Shown piece by piece: positions 26,411 through 35,056 of a DNA stretch of 64,000 nucleotides. Numbering within the stretch: position 1 is the stretch's first letter; the number at the start of each line of letters is the position of its first letter. Below the pieces are notes generated by a model, which was not told the DNA's origin, searched no databases, and saw only the letters and a list, made by a program, of their open reading frames with translations. Origin of the DNA: Meiothermus ruber DSM 1279 (GTDB lineage Bacteria > Deinococcota > Deinococci > Deinococcales > Thermaceae); assembly GCF_000024425.1 (NCBI RefSeq), contig NC_013946.1, positions 2,976,001 to 3,040,000 of the forward strand, read 5' to 3'. Made by a program: the position numbers and the translations under genes.

Positions 26411-27115
26411 TCATCTGCCCGTCGGCACCGCCGGCAGATCGGAGGGGGCCTCCTCGATCTCAATCAGCCGACCATCCCGCAGCCGCAGGATGCGCTGGGC
26501 CTGGCGGGCTAGCTCGAGGTCGTGCGTCACCAGGATCACCGTACGGCCCTCCTGGGCCTGGCGCATTAGCAGTTCCACCACCCGGGCCCCCGAGGCCGAG
26601 TCCAGGTTGCCGGTGGGTTCGTCGGCAAACAGGATGGGGGGGTTGAGGGCCAGGGCCCGCGCGATTGCCACCCGCTGTTGCTCGCCCCCCGAAAGCCTGC
26701 TGGGCAGGTGTTTGGCTCGCCCGGCCAGCCCCACTGCCTCTAAAAGTGCGGCAGCCCTGGTGGTGCGCTCTTTGAGGCTTATACCCGCCAGCATCATCGG
26801 AAAAGCCACGTTTTCCAGGGCGGTCAGGGTAGGAATCAGGTTCCACTGCTGAAAAACAAAGCCCATGTGCTTCAGGCGCAGTTCCGAGCGGGCATCCTCG
26901 GACAGGGTGGAAAAGGGGGTGTTGTCAAGCCACACCTCGCCCTCGCTGGGCACATCGAAGCCGGCCAGTAGGTTCAAGAGGGTGGTTTTACCCGAGCCCG
27001 AAGGCCCCACGATGGCGGTCAGGCCGGCCGGAAAACGGTAGCTGAAGCGATCCACCGCCACCACGTCCACCTCGCCCTGGTGGTAGCGTTTGTGCAGGTT
27101 GATGGCCTCGAGCAT
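26411..27115 (-). CDS. ABC transporter ATPase, LolD/MacB type
   Basis: A 234-residue ATPase with Walker [10 protein letters not shown] (about 38-46), Q-loop VFQQWNLIP, signature [15 protein letters not shown], Walker [13 protein letters not shown] and the H-loop VTHD. This is the MacB/LolD/FtsE subtype, which drives mechanotransmission without moving substrate across the inner membrane. ATG 27115 overlaps the stop of the permease gene (TGATG) and has GGGGAGG upstream. Partner: the FtsX-like permease directly upstream. Confidence 0.92.
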   Translation of the reverse strand: MLEAINLHKRYHQGEVDVVAVDRFSYRFPAGLTAIVGPSGSGKTTLLNLLAGFDVPSEGEVWLDNTPFSTLSEDARSELRLKHMGFVFQQWNLIPTLTALENVAFPMMLAGISLKERTTRAAALLEAVGLAGRAKHLPSRLSGGEQQRVAIARALALNPPILFADEPTGNLDSASGARVVELLMRQAQEGRTVILVTHDLELARQAQRILRLRDGRLIEIEEAPSDLPAVPTGR

Positions 27116-28260
27116 CACAGCCTCCCCAGCGCCTCAACCACTTTGAGCCGGCTGGCGGTTCGGGCCGGCAAGAACCCGGCCAGCAACCCCAGCACCACCG
27201 CGACCAAAAGCGCAAAGGAGGCCAGGCGGAAGGTGACGGCGGAGAGGGCCAGGCCCACCTCGCGCCCGGTGAACCAGTTCACCAGCCCCGAGGCCGCCTG
27301 GCCTAAAACCAGGCCCAGGAGCCCCCCCACCACCCCCAGCAGCAAGGCTTCCAGGAGCACCAGCCCGAATATAAAACCCTGCTTGGCCCCCAGGGCCCGC
27401 ATCAGACCAAACTCGCGGATGCGTTCGTAGACCGACATCATCACGGTGTTGGCTACCAGCAAGCCCCCCACCACCAGCGCCACCAGGCTGATGCCAAAGC
27501 GCACCAGGTCGGAGATGCGCACCGCGCGCTCGGCGAAGCGCAGCACATCCCCGGTGGTCTGGGCGTTCACCCCAGCGATCCGGGCCTTAATGGCCTCGGC
27601 CACCTGGTCGGCTTTGAACCCCTCCCGCACACCCACCGCCGCCGCCGTGTAGTTGCGCGTGCCCAGGGCCTCCTGCACGACGCTAGAAGGAACATAGATG
27701 ATGTTGTCGGAGAGGCCCCCGTTGGGCTTCAAAATACCCTCTACCCGCAGCGAGATGCTGGGCGAGAGGCGCAGCACCTTACCAAGGCCGAGTTGGTTGC
27801 GCTCAGCCAACCGGCTACCCACCACCGCACCTTTGGGGCCTGGAACCAGGCTGCCCGCGGCCAGGGTGAGGTTGGGGTACAGCGCCTTGGGGCTGAGACC
27901 TTCGGGTATCCCCTGAAAGACAAAAGCGGTCTGGGGATCCAGCCCCCCTCGAGTCAGCACTACATACGGGATCACCTGGCTGATACCCAGTTCGGCGGCA
28001 GACTTTTGCAGGGCCTCTACCGTTTCGGGTCGTAGCTCTGGGTAGCCAGGGCTAAAGGCTTCGACACCCTCCGGCAAAACCAGCACCGCCGGCCCCACGG
28101 TTGATAGCTCGGCTCCCAGGGCTTTACGCAGCCCCTCGCCAAATGACAAAAAAAGCACCATAGAGGCCGTTGAAACCACAATTCCCAGCAGGGTCAGGAT
28201 GCTGCGAACAGGCCGGGCCCGCAGGTTGCGGTAGATGAGCGCCAGAACTTCCACGCCCAT
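27115..28260 (-). CDS. ABC transporter permease, FtsX/MacB type
   Basis: A 381-residue permease with an N-terminal helix ([19 protein letters not shown]), a large external domain (about 45-250) and three C-terminal helices in the FtsX fold ([20 protein letters not shown], then [21 protein letters not shown], and two further helices). With its ATPase it probably forms an efflux or lipoprotein/peptide handling complex. ATG 28260 is chosen over the longer frame because the sequence becomes family-like at once. No adaptor gene is adjacent. Confidence 0.88.
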   Translation of the reverse strand: MGVEVLALIYRNLRARPVRSILTLLGIVVSTASMVLFLSFGEGLRKALGAELSTVGPAVLVLPEGVEAFSPGYPELRPETVEALQKSAAELGISQVIPYVVLTRGGLDPQTAFVFQGIPEGLSPKALYPNLTLAAGSLVPGPKGAVVGSRLAERNQLGLGKVLRLSPSISLRVEGILKPNGGLSDNIIYVPSSVVQEALGTRNYTAAAVGVREGFKADQVAEAIKARIAGVNAQTTGDVLRFAERAVRISDLVRFGISLVALVVGGLLVANTVMMSVYERIREFGLMRALGAKQGFIFGLVLLEALLLGVVGGLLGLVLGQAASGLVNWFTGREVGLALSAVTFRLASFALLVAVVLGLLAGFLPARTASRLKVVEALGRL

Positions 28261-28348
28261 CAGAATACCTGTAAAAGGTGGTCGGAGGTGGGTAATCCAC
28301 GCCAAGATTCTCGCCAGCGTGCATTTCTACCCACGATAAACTGTAGGC

Positions 28349-28897
28349 ATGCAGCTCATTACGGTGTTTGGTTCATCGAGGGCACAACCGGGCACACCCG
28401 CTTTTATCGAAGCCCACGCCTGGGGCCGGGCCATCGCCCAGGCCGGGTTCGGTGTAGCCACCGGCGGCTACAACGGGGCCATGGAGGCCGTCTCGCAGGG
28501 GGCCAAGGAGGCCGGGGGGCTGGTGGTGGGCATCACCGCCCCCAGCCTGTTTCCCCAGCGCAACGGGCCCAACCTGCACGTGGATCTGGAGCTACCCTCC
28601 TCCTCGCTGCTCACCCGCATCGAGCGGCTGATTGACGTGAGCGTGGCCTGCCTGGCCCTGCCGGGTGGGGTGGGCACCCTGGCCGAGCTTCTGGCGGCCT
28701 GGAACCTCAACCACATCGCACAGCTACAAGGCAAGCCTCTGAAGCCGCTGGGGGTGCACGTGGGCTGGCTCAAGGTCATCCGCCCCGGCCTCGAGGTCAC
28801 CCCCGACAACCTGAAGCTGCTCACCCCCATTGAATCGCTGCAAAGCCTGCAAAGGTTTTTGCAGGGGCTTTCTAGCGCTCCAGTATCCGGAAGGTAA
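28349..28897 (+). CDS. LOG-family protein (lysine decarboxylase-like fold)
   Basis: A 182-residue Rossmann protein with the LOG/TIGR00725-type motifs GGYNGAMEAVSQGA (usually GGxxGxM) and PGGVGTLAELLAAW (PGGxGTxxE). Family members are nucleoside-5'-monophosphate phosphoribohydrolases, including cytokinin-activating LOG. The substrate here is unknown. TAAACT (28337-28342) stands 6 bases before the ATG, with no SD, so the message is probably leaderless. Its 3' end overlaps the convergent YceI gene by 26 bases. Confidence 0.87.
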   Translation: MQLITVFGSSRAQPGTPAFIEAHAWGRAIAQAGFGVATGGYNGAMEAVSQGAKEAGGLVVGITAPSLFPQRNGPNLHVDLELPSSSLLTRIERLIDVSVACLALPGGVGTLAELLAAWNLNHIAQLQGKPLKPLGVHVGWLKVIRPGLEVTPDNLKLLTPIESLQSLQRFLQGLSSAPVSGR

Positions 28898-29459
28898 AGT
28901 TCACCTCGAGGCGGATGGTCTCGTCCACGCTGAGCACCGACAGCACCCGCGGCTGGGTCAGGCCAAAGTCGCGGAAGGTGAAGCTGGTGCGGGCTTGCAG
29001 GATGGCTGTGTCGCCCCGAAACTCCACCTCACCCTCCCAGGTCACGCTCCGGGTCACGTCGCGAATCTTCAGGTCGCCCACAATCTGCACCGTGGCCTTG
29101 CCGCTCGCGGGCAGCGGGAAGCTCAGGCCGCGCACCTCCTTTGGCACGAACTCGGCCAGCGGGTACTGGGCGGTGTTGAGGGTATTGCGCCGGAGGTAGT
29201 TGTCGCGCCGGGCCTGGTCGCTGGTGAGGGCCGAAAGATCCACCGTAAAACGGGAGCCCTCGAGGGCCCGCCCGTTGCGGTCGAGCCGCACCACCCCCTG
29301 CACCTGCTTGCTAACCCCCACCGCATCGCTGGGAAAGTTGACACCAGCAAGCTGCTCACGCACCCGGTAGCGGGCCTCGCTCTGGGCCGGGACAAGCTCG
29401 AGCCGGCTCTGGGCCAGGGCAGTTCCAAAAATTAGCAACAGTGCAACAAGCCTCCACAT
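28872..29459 (-). CDS. YceI-family secreted lipid-binding protein
   Basis: A 195-residue protein with a signal peptide (MWRLVALLLIFGTALAQ) and a YceI beta-barrel (about 20-195: VDLSALTSDQARRDNYLR, TVQIVGDLKIRDVTRSVTW, FTFRDFGLTQPRVLSV). YceI proteins bind isoprenoid or amide lipids in the periplasm. AGGAGAGG precedes the ATG. It follows the small secreted protein gene by ten bases and may be the last gene of the efflux operon transcript. Confidence 0.9.
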   Translation of the reverse strand: MWRLVALLLIFGTALAQSRLELVPAQSEARYRVREQLAGVNFPSDAVGVSKQVQGVVRLDRNGRALEGSRFTVDLSALTSDQARRDNYLRRNTLNTAQYPLAEFVPKEVRGLSFPLPASGKATVQIVGDLKIRDVTRSVTWEGEVEFRGDTAILQARTSFTFRDFGLTQPRVLSVLSVDETIRLEVNFTFRILER

Positions 29460-29469
29460 GGTTCCTCTC

Positions 29470-30015
29470 CTACCTCTTTGAGAGCAGGGCGATCAGGTTC
29501 TTGAGGTTATCGGCCGCACGGGGCTGCTCTTTGAAGGGGTTGTAGGGCTTGCCCTGGGCGACCGCCTGGAAGAAACCCCCCTGGCCGCCCGGCCCCCGCG
29601 GCTGCCCCTGAAGGTTGCCCGGGCCCATCTGGGGGTTCTGCCCGGCAGCCTCGCGCCGCTGGCGGGCCTCCTCCCGCTGCTTGAGGATGGTCTGGTCAAT
29701 CCACATAAGCTGGGCCGGGGTGAGGATGTTGTCCTCGATGTTGCTCAGTATCTTGCTGGCCTCGGCGGGCTTGAGGTCGGTGCGGTTCTGCAGGTCGCGC
29801 AGAATGGGCAGCAGCTTCTGGGCCTGGGCCTTGGTAAAAGCCAGGCCCCGCTGCTTGTCCAGCTCGTCCAAAAGCCCAACGGTGGCCACCAGATCCAGCA
29901 CCGGACGGTAGGCCTCGAACCGCTGCCGCATCTCGGGGCTGAGGTTGGATGGCCCGCCCTGCGCCAGCGCCAAACCCAAAGCCAGTGTGGTTAGCAGGCC
30001 GATCAGTCTTTTCAT
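29470..30015 (-). CDS. Small secreted protein of unknown function, efflux-operon associated
   Basis: A 181-residue protein with a clear signal peptide (MKRLIGLLTTLALGLALAQ). The mature part is helical and charged (about 30-130, KILSNIEDNILTPAQLMWID) with a Gly/Pro/Gln-rich segment (about 130-150). The LTPAQLMWID stretch recalls Spy/LTXXQ-type periplasmic chaperones, but this is only a weak resemblance. ATG 30015 has GGAGG seven bases upstream. It follows the MacB-like permease gene by 71 bases, so a role with the efflux pump is inferred from position only. Confidence 0.7.
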   Translation of the reverse strand: MKRLIGLLTTLALGLALAQGGPSNLSPEMRQRFEAYRPVLDLVATVGLLDELDKQRGLAFTKAQAQKLLPILRDLQNRTDLKPAEASKILSNIEDNILTPAQLMWIDQTILKQREEARQRREAAGQNPQMGPGNLQGQPRGPGGQGGFFQAVAQGKPYNPFKEQPRAADNLKNLIALLSKR

Positions 30016-30086
30016 GTGCACGCCTCCAACATCCGCAGTCTGCCATTGCTTTGTGTAGAAGCGATAAAGATTAGCTTGGCCGGTTG

Positions 30087-31382
30087 CTACTCATACCGGA
30101 GCGACTCCACCGGGTCGAGCCGGGCCGCCCTCGAGGCCGGGTAAAAGCCGAAGAACACCCCCACCGCCACCGAGAACAGGAAGGCCAGCACCATGCTAAA
30201 GGGGTCGAAGACCGGGGTCACCCGCAGCAACTGTCCCACACTGCCGGCCATGGCCAGGCCCAGCAGGATACCCAGGATGCCGCCCCCCACCGAAAGCACC
30301 ACCGACTCCACCAAAAACTGGGTCAGGATGTCGCGGGGCTTGGCCCCCAGGGCCTTGCGGATGCCAATCTCGCGGGTACGCTCGGTCACCGAGACCAGCA
30401 TGATGTTCATGATGCCGATGCCCCCCACCAGCAGGCTGATCCCGGCCACCCCACCCAGGAACAGGGTCATGGTCTGGGTTACCTGGTTGACCGAGGCCAG
30501 CGCGTCGGCCTGGTTCTGCACACTAAAGTCGTACTCGCTGGGGTCGGTCACTTTGCGGCGCTGGGCCATAAAGTCGGTGAGCTCCTGCTGCAAGCGGCTG
30601 AGTGAGTCCTTGTCGGGAGCCTGCACGTAGATGGCGTTCACCCGGGGCTGGCCGGTGCTGCTGCTGCGAGCCAGGCGCTGCAGGTAGGTCGAGAGCGGCA
30701 CCATCACCTGATAGTTGGGGCTGGCAAAGCCCGAGTCGCCCTTGTCGGGCAGCACCCCCACCACCGTAAAGGAGATGCCAGCGATGCGGATGCGCTGCCC
30801 CAGGGGATCCTGGCCGCCGAACAGATCCTGGGCAATGCCGTAACCAATCACCGCCACCCGGCGGCGGCTTTGCAGGTCGGTCTCGTTGAAGAAGCTGCCA
30901 GAGGCCGGCTGGGCGTTGCGCACGCTGGCATAGTCGGGCCAGGTGCCAATCACGGTGACGTTGAGGTTGCTGGCCCCCACCTTGACCTGCTGGTTGCTCT
31001 GCAGGGTGGGGGCGATGCCGACAATGCGGCCTGCAAAGGCCGACTGTACCGCCTCGGCGTCGGCCAGGGTGATGGTCTGGGGGCCGCCAAAGCGCACCAG
31101 GCCGAAGCCCCCACCCCGCCCCCCGGTGTTGCTGCCGATGGTGATCAGGTTGGTGCCCAGGCTTTGCAGGCTGCGGGTGATGTTGGCCGTGGAACCCTGG
31201 CCCACCATGGTCAGGGCCACCACCGCCGCCACCCCGATGATCACCCCCAGGGTGGTCAGCACCGAGCGCAAAGGGTTGCCCAGAATGGCGCGCCAGGCGA
31301 TGCGGAAGACCTGCCAGAGGTTCATGCCGCCCACGTGGGAGCGAACTTTTTGCGGAGCCGAGCCCACTACAGAAACACTCAT
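30087..31382 (-). CDS. MacB-like ABC permease
   Basis: A 431-residue FtsX/MacB permease: first helix near 40 (SVLTTLGVIIGVAAVVALTM), a large periplasmic domain (about 70-300) and three C-terminal helices (LFLGGVAGISLLVGGIGIMN, RTREIGIRKALGAKPRDI linker, ILGILLGLAMAG, VLAFLFSVAVGVFFGFYPA). Together with the ATPase and adaptor encoded upstream it makes a MacAB-type tripartite pump. ATG 31382 overlaps the ATPase stop (ATGA). MacB proteins export peptides, toxins and antibiotics or siderophore-like molecules; here the neighbouring leader peptide is a candidate cargo. Confidence 0.92.
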   Translation of the reverse strand: MSVSVVGSAPQKVRSHVGGMNLWQVFRIAWRAILGNPLRSVLTTLGVIIGVAAVVALTMVGQGSTANITRSLQSLGTNLITIGSNTGGRGGGFGLVRFGGPQTITLADAEAVQSAFAGRIVGIAPTLQSNQQVKVGASNLNVTVIGTWPDYASVRNAQPASGSFFNETDLQSRRRVAVIGYGIAQDLFGGQDPLGQRIRIAGISFTVVGVLPDKGDSGFASPNYQVMVPLSTYLQRLARSSSTGQPRVNAIYVQAPDKDSLSRLQQELTDFMAQRRKVTDPSEYDFSVQNQADALASVNQVTQTMTLFLGGVAGISLLVGGIGIMNIMLVSVTERTREIGIRKALGAKPRDILTQFLVESVVLSVGGGILGILLGLAMAGSVGQLLRVTPVFDPFSMVLAFLFSVAVGVFFGFYPASRAARLDPVESLRYE

Positions 31383-32092
31383 GCCACACCTCCTACAGCC
31401 CGTTTGCGGTGGGGGTTGGGGCCGTCGGACTCGATCTGTCCGTCCCGGATGCGCACGATGCGCCCGGTGTACTCGGCGATATCGGGCTCGTGGGTCACGA
31501 TAATCACGCTGGTGCCCTCATCGTTGAGCTCCTGAAACAGCCGCATGACCTCTACGGCGGTCTTGGAGTCGAGGTTGCCGGTCGGCTCGTCGGCCAGCAG
31601 GATGGAGGGGCGCATGGTCAGGGCCCGGGCGATGGCCACCCGCTGCTTCTGGCCGCCCGAAAGCTGGGAGGGCAGGTTCTTGAGCTTGTTGCCCAGTCCC
31701 ACCTTTTGCAGCACCTCGAGGGCCCGCTCCCGCCGCTCCTGGGGGCCATAACCGGCGTAGGTGAGGGGCACCTCCACATTCTCCAGCACGCTCAGACGCG
31801 GCAACAGGTGAAAAGCCTGAAAAACAAAGCCGATCTCCTGGTTGCGCACTTCGGCCCGCTCGTTTTCGGTCAGGGTGGTGACGTCCCGCCCGGCCAGGAT
31901 ATAGCGCCCCTCGGTGGGGCGGTCGAGCAGGCCGATGATCTGCATCAGGGTGGTTTTGCCCGAGCCCGAAGGCCCCATCAGGGCCACCATCTCGCCCTGG
32001 CGAATCTCCAGCGAAACCCCCTTGAGGGCCTCAAACTCGAGCGCCCCGCTTTTGTACACCTTGCGCACCTGCTGCAGGGAGACCACCGTCAC
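31379..32092 (-). CDS. MacB/LolD-type ABC ATPase
   Basis: A 237-residue ATPase: Walker [11 protein letters not shown]-loop VFQAFHLLP, signature [15 protein letters not shown], Walker [13 protein letters not shown] and H-loop [10 protein letters not shown]. The GTG start at 32092 has GGAGG six bases upstream and overlaps the macA-like stop (GTGA), so adaptor, ATPase and permease are tightly coupled in translation. Confidence 0.93.
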   Translation of the reverse strand: MTVVSLQQVRKVYKSGALEFEALKGVSLEIRQGEMVALMGPSGSGKTTLMQIIGLLDRPTEGRYILAGRDVTTLTENERAEVRNQEIGFVFQAFHLLPRLSVLENVEVPLTYAGYGPQERRERALEVLQKVGLGNKLKNLPSQLSGGQKQRVAIARALTMRPSILLADEPTGNLDSKTAVEVMRLFQELNDEGTSVIIVTHEPDIAEYTGRIVRIRDGQIESDGPNPHRKRAVGGVA

Positions 32093-33435
32093 CGCCCACC
32101 TCCTGGAGGGGCCCCCAGGGGCAGGCGCAGCCCGCCCTGGTTGCTGGAGCTGCTGGAAGTGGACTGGACGCGGCTGGGCAGCACCACGGTCTGGCGCGGC
32201 TCAAGGCCCTCTAGCACCACCTGGTTCACCCCATCGTCGGGCCCCAGCACCACCCGCACGGTCTCCTTGCTGCCGTCGGGCTGCAGCACGTCCACATAGG
32301 CCCGGTTGCGCACGGTCTGCACCGCCCGCTTGGGGATGGTCAGGGCGTTGGGAATTTCCTCCGCGATAATCTCGCCCTCGGCGGTCATGCCGGGCCGCAG
32401 CTTGCGCTCGGGGTTGGCAATCCGCACCGTCACGTAAAACACCGCGATGTTCTGCTGGATGGTGGCGCTGGGAGAGATGGCCGTCACCACCCCCTCGAAG
32501 GTCTCATTGTTGAAGGCATCGAGGGTCACCTCCACCTTCTGGCCCACCTTGACCTTGGCGATCTCGCTCTCGTCAATCTGCACCGGCAGGTTCACGCTGC
32601 TGTCGTCAATCAGGGTGAGCAGGGCGGTGCTGTTGCTGACCGTGGCCCCCACCCCGATGCTCCCCACCTGGGCGTTGACCTCCGAGACCACCCCGTCGAA
32701 GGGGGCGTAGATTTTGGTGCTGGCCAGGTTTTCCTCGGCGTTTTTGACATCGAGGCGGGCCTGATCCACGGCGATCTGGGCGTTTCTCAGTTCCTGTGCG
32801 TCGGCGCTTTTCCGCAGGGCCAGGGCCTGGCGCGCGGTGTTCAGGTTAACCCGGGCCATCTCCAGGCTGGCCTGGGCTTTGGCGTAGGTATCGCGCGCGC
32901 TTTGCAGGCTCTGGGCGCTGGCCCCCCCCAGCTCGAAGAGCTTCTGGGTGGCCTCGAGGTTGGTGCGGGCGGCCTCGAGGTCGCGCCGGGCGCTGTCGTA
33001 AGCCACTTCGGCGCTGGAAACGCTTTGCTGGGCTGAGGCCAGGGCGCTTTGCTGGTCGGCCCGGAGCTTGTCGAGGGTCGCCTGGGCCTTCTGCAACGCC
33101 AGCCGGGCGTTCTCCAGGGCGCGGGCATACTCGGTGGGGTCAAGCTCCACGATGAGCTGGCCTTTTTGCACCCGGTCGCCCACGGTGGGCAGCTTGAGCA
33201 CCGTGCCGTTCACGGCAGGTTTAACCGAGAGGCTCTGGACGGCCTCGAGGGTGCCCGGCCCCGAGACCGAGACCCGGAACACCCCTTGCTGCACGGTAGC
33301 GGTCTCGAGTGTAGGCGCAGTGCTGGTGGGCTTGGGCCGCAAAAACCAGTAGGCCGCAACCCCCAGGCCGGCCAGCACTAAAACCACAGCCAGCCAGCGC
33401 CAGGGTATGCGGTTGCGAGAACGGGCTTGAGTCAT
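32089..33435 (-). CDS. MacA-like periplasmic adaptor (HlyD/RND membrane-fusion family)
   Basis: A 448-residue adaptor with one N-terminal helix (WLAVVLVLAGLGVAAYWFL), lipoyl half-motifs (about 55-100, GTVLKLPTVGDRVQKGQLIV, and IYAPFDGVVSEVNAQVGSIG), a long alpha-helical hairpin (about 100-240), a beta-barrel (LPVQIDESEIAKVKVGQKVEV) and a membrane-proximal domain. It should bridge the MacB-like pump to the TolC-like channel. ATG 33435 has AAAGGGTG upstream. The tolC genes lie beyond an inserted cassette on the same strand. Confidence 0.93.
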   Translation of the reverse strand: MTQARSRNRIPWRWLAVVLVLAGLGVAAYWFLRPKPTSTAPTLETATVQQGVFRVSVSGPGTLEAVQSLSVKPAVNGTVLKLPTVGDRVQKGQLIVELDPTEYARALENARLALQKAQATLDKLRADQQSALASAQQSVSSAEVAYDSARRDLEAARTNLEATQKLFELGGASAQSLQSARDTYAKAQASLEMARVNLNTARQALALRKSADAQELRNAQIAVDQARLDVKNAEENLASTKIYAPFDGVVSEVNAQVGSIGVGATVSNSTALLTLIDDSSVNLPVQIDESEIAKVKVGQKVEVTLDAFNNETFEGVVTAISPSATIQQNIAVFYVTVRIANPERKLRPGMTAEGEIIAEEIPNALTIPKRAVQTVRNRAYVDVLQPDGSKETVRVVLGPDDGVNQVVLEGLEPRQTVVLPSRVQSTSSSSSNQGGLRLPLGAPPGGGR

Positions 33436-33885
33436 ATTCACCCTTTGAGTTTCTCCCAGGATATCCAATGTTTGGTGTATGCCATGCGAAGATTTGGTGA
33501 AGATGCTTGCCGCAGCCGCAAGGGGGCGGCTGGGCTGATGTATTTCCACGATGTGCTCCTCAACCTTTTACATCTCAACAACCTATCCCCGCTGCGCTTC
33601 ATTCGCTACTTCCCCCAACAGACTCTACAGGTTGTTGTGCTCTTCGTGATAAAAGCCTGAGGGCCAGCACTTACCTGCACGGGAACTTGACGAAATATTA
33701 AAATCCCAGGTTCCAAAACCGGTAACTTTTCACTTCCATTTTCTTTGGTGGTTTACTAGCCTCATGTTGTACAGGAAGGGGGCAATGCCGCCCGCACGGG
33801 CGGGTACTGTAGCACCACAGCAGTGACTTTTTGGCTGAGGAAGAACGAGCAAGCAGGATAAAGCGTGAAAGAGGAGGGTAAAAAG
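33436..33885. other. 450-base gene-poor spacer, left part of the inserted cassette
   Basis: I find no convincing gene here. A 77-codon frame (33427-33660) lacks an SD and resembles nothing. Features seen: a 9-base inverted repeat CAACAACCT (33576-33584)/AGGTTGTTG (33629-33637), a short GC hairpin CCGCCCG-CA-CGGGCGG (about 33788-33803), and lower GC than the neighbouring operon genes. The promoter of the leader-peptide gene should lie here, but no element near consensus stands out (TTGACG at 33687 lacks a good -10). Confidence 0.5.
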
Positions 33886-34236
33886 ATGAGGTTGATTGAG
33901 ATTCCACCGACGAACCTCGAACAAATCCACGGTGGCCAGGGTGGTTCGTGGAACAGTACGGTGAACCCCGAGACAGGCAACAGGTATACCTGGTTCGAGA
34001 CCGCTGACGGCGCGCGCTCGAGTGTCAGGGTGGATACACCCCCTACACATTCGTTTGTTTGGGGCGATGGTTCGATTACCATCCGCTGCTGCAATCTGAC
34101 TTCACCACATACTGGATTGCATGATGTTGACTATAGCCTGTATACGTTCAGGGCAACTCCGGGCAGCTCCTACATGATCTCGCAGGAACAAATGGCCCAC
34201 AACCTTTATCGAGCTGGCGAGCGCATGGGTTACTAA
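33886..34236 (+). CDS. Double-glycine leader peptide precursor (bacteriocin-like, unknown family)
   Basis: A 116-residue precursor. The N-terminus MRLIEIPPTNLEQIHGG matches the class II bacteriocin leader pattern (hydrophobic positions Leu -7 and Ile -4, then Gly-Gly at 16-17), predicting a mature 99-residue product that starts QGGSWNS. The mature part is rich in Ser, Thr, Gly and aromatic residues, with adjacent cysteines at 68-69 (RCCNL). I do not recognise its family. ATG 33886 is favoured over GTG 33865 by AGGAGG eight bases upstream. It lies opposite to the flanking tolC/macA operon and 52 bases before a CPBP protease gene, an arrangement known from bacteriocin loci. There is no C39-peptidase ABC transporter in the window. 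Confidence 0.7.
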   Translation: MRLIEIPPTNLEQIHGGQGGSWNSTVNPETGNRYTWFETADGARSSVRVDTPPTHSFVWGDGSITIRCCNLTSPHTGLHDVDYSLYTFRATPGSSYMISQEQMAHNLYRAGERMGY

Positions 34237-34245
34237 GCCGCTGGT

Positions 34246-34277
34246 GGTTCGGCGGGACAGCACGTGCCCGCCGAACC
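34246..34277 (+). repeat. Perfect 11-bp hairpin between leader peptide and CPBP protease genes
   Basis: GGTTCGGCGGG (34246-34256), a 10-base loop, then CCCGCCGAACC (34267-34277). There is no T-run, so it is not a standard terminator. It may stabilise the peptide mRNA or reduce readthrough into the protease gene, so that precursor exceeds protease. Confidence 0.7.
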
Positions 34278-34288
34278 GCTCCAATCGT

Positions 34289-34810
34289 ATGACTGTTACA
34301 AGCAACGATCTGTTTCTGGCCGTTATTGTCATAACGGTAGTACAGCGACTGCTTAACCGTCGGTCTCTCTTTTTCCATCAAGCCCGGCCCAGGGAGCTAG
34401 CGCTGGCATTCCTGCTGGGTCTCGCCTACACCATACCCCACCTTCTAACCATCGATTTCACTATTCCAGAAGCAGAACACCGAAGAATGCTGGAGGCCCG
34501 GCTCGAGCCTTGGCCGCTTTTGCGGCTGATGATCTACGTGCCGTTATTTGAAGAATACTTCAATCGCGAAATAATGCTCAAAAACCTAACGAACCGTATG
34601 GGTTTCCCAGTTGCATTGGCGATAAGCAGCCTGTTTTTTGGTCTGATGCATGTACTGAAAGGTTGGCCTGGTTTTCTATTCGCCCTGCTCTTTGGTGTGC
34701 TTGCCGGGTTGCTGTACCGCAAGTACGGGTATTTTGCCGCAGCGGCCGCGCACTCCGGGGCAAACCTGGGCGGTACGCTATTTCCTTACCTTGTAGTGCT
34801 ACTTCGCTAA
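34289..34810 (+). CDS. CPBP-family (Abi/CAAX) intramembrane metalloprotease
   Basis: A 173-residue membrane protein with about five helices and the complete CPBP motif set: EEYFNR (E88, E89, R93), FGLMH (F117, H121) and HSGAN (H155, N159). The family includes Rce1-like prenyl-protein proteases and bacteriocin self-immunity or maturation proteins such as PlnI/PlnP and SkkI. ATG 34289 is used because an upstream GTG (34244) falls inside the hairpin; no SD is visible. Next to a double-glycine precursor, immunity or processing is the likely role, but this rests on gene order. Confidence 0.85.
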   Translation: MTVTSNDLFLAVIVITVVQRLLNRRSLFFHQARPRELALAFLLGLAYTIPHLLTIDFTIPEAEHRRMLEARLEPWPLLRLMIYVPLFEEYFNREIMLKNLTNRMGFPVALAISSLFFGLMHVLKGWPGFLFALLFGVLAGLLYRKYGYFAAAAAHSGANLGGTLFPYLVVLLR

Positions 34811-34879
34811 AGGGGTTCACGGAGCAGCAGAACAAATAGCCCGACACGCTCGTCCAACCATGCTTCGGCCAAGGTTGCT

Positions 34880-35024
34880 CTAAGCTTGATGCATTTTGCA
34901 TATCAAGGGTGCGCGGGGTGGTGACCTGGGCCTCGAGCAGCCCGATAAACCGCGGGGCCTCCTGGCGCATCTCTTCCAGCAGCAGTCGGTTGCGGGCTTG
35001 GATTCGCTCGAGGCCGTCTATCAT
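34880..35024 (-). pseudogene. Truncated 5' end of an efflux-operon gene
   Basis: ATG 35024 with GAGGAG upstream starts a frame 33 bases after the tolC-like stop. Its first 39 codons (MIDGLERIQARNRLLLEEMR..., LLEAQVTTPRT) have host-like codon use. Beyond about 34900 composition changes, and the remaining frame (to 34578) is only the antisense of the CPBP gene. I read this as a small operon gene cut by the cassette. A short intact helical peptide is the alternative. Confidence 0.45.
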
Positions 35025-35056
35025 CCCTGCGTCTCCTCGATTAGGACTCCAAAGGG

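Noticed and set aside
33427-33660. 77-codon frame left of the leader peptide gene
   Set aside because: No SD, overlaps the macA start region, no recognisable sequence; noted only as part of the spacer.
33439-34911. CACCCTTTGA (33439-33448) and TCAAGGGTG (34903-34911) as terminal inverted repeats of the cassette
   Set aside because: Only 9-10 imperfect bases, the left copy is the macA Shine-Dalgarno region, and no transposase or target duplication is visible. Likely chance.
34578-35024. Full 148-codon minus-strand frame under the CPBP gene
   Set aside because: Only the first 39 codons look coding; the rest is antisense to the CPBP motifs, so I annotated just the truncated start.
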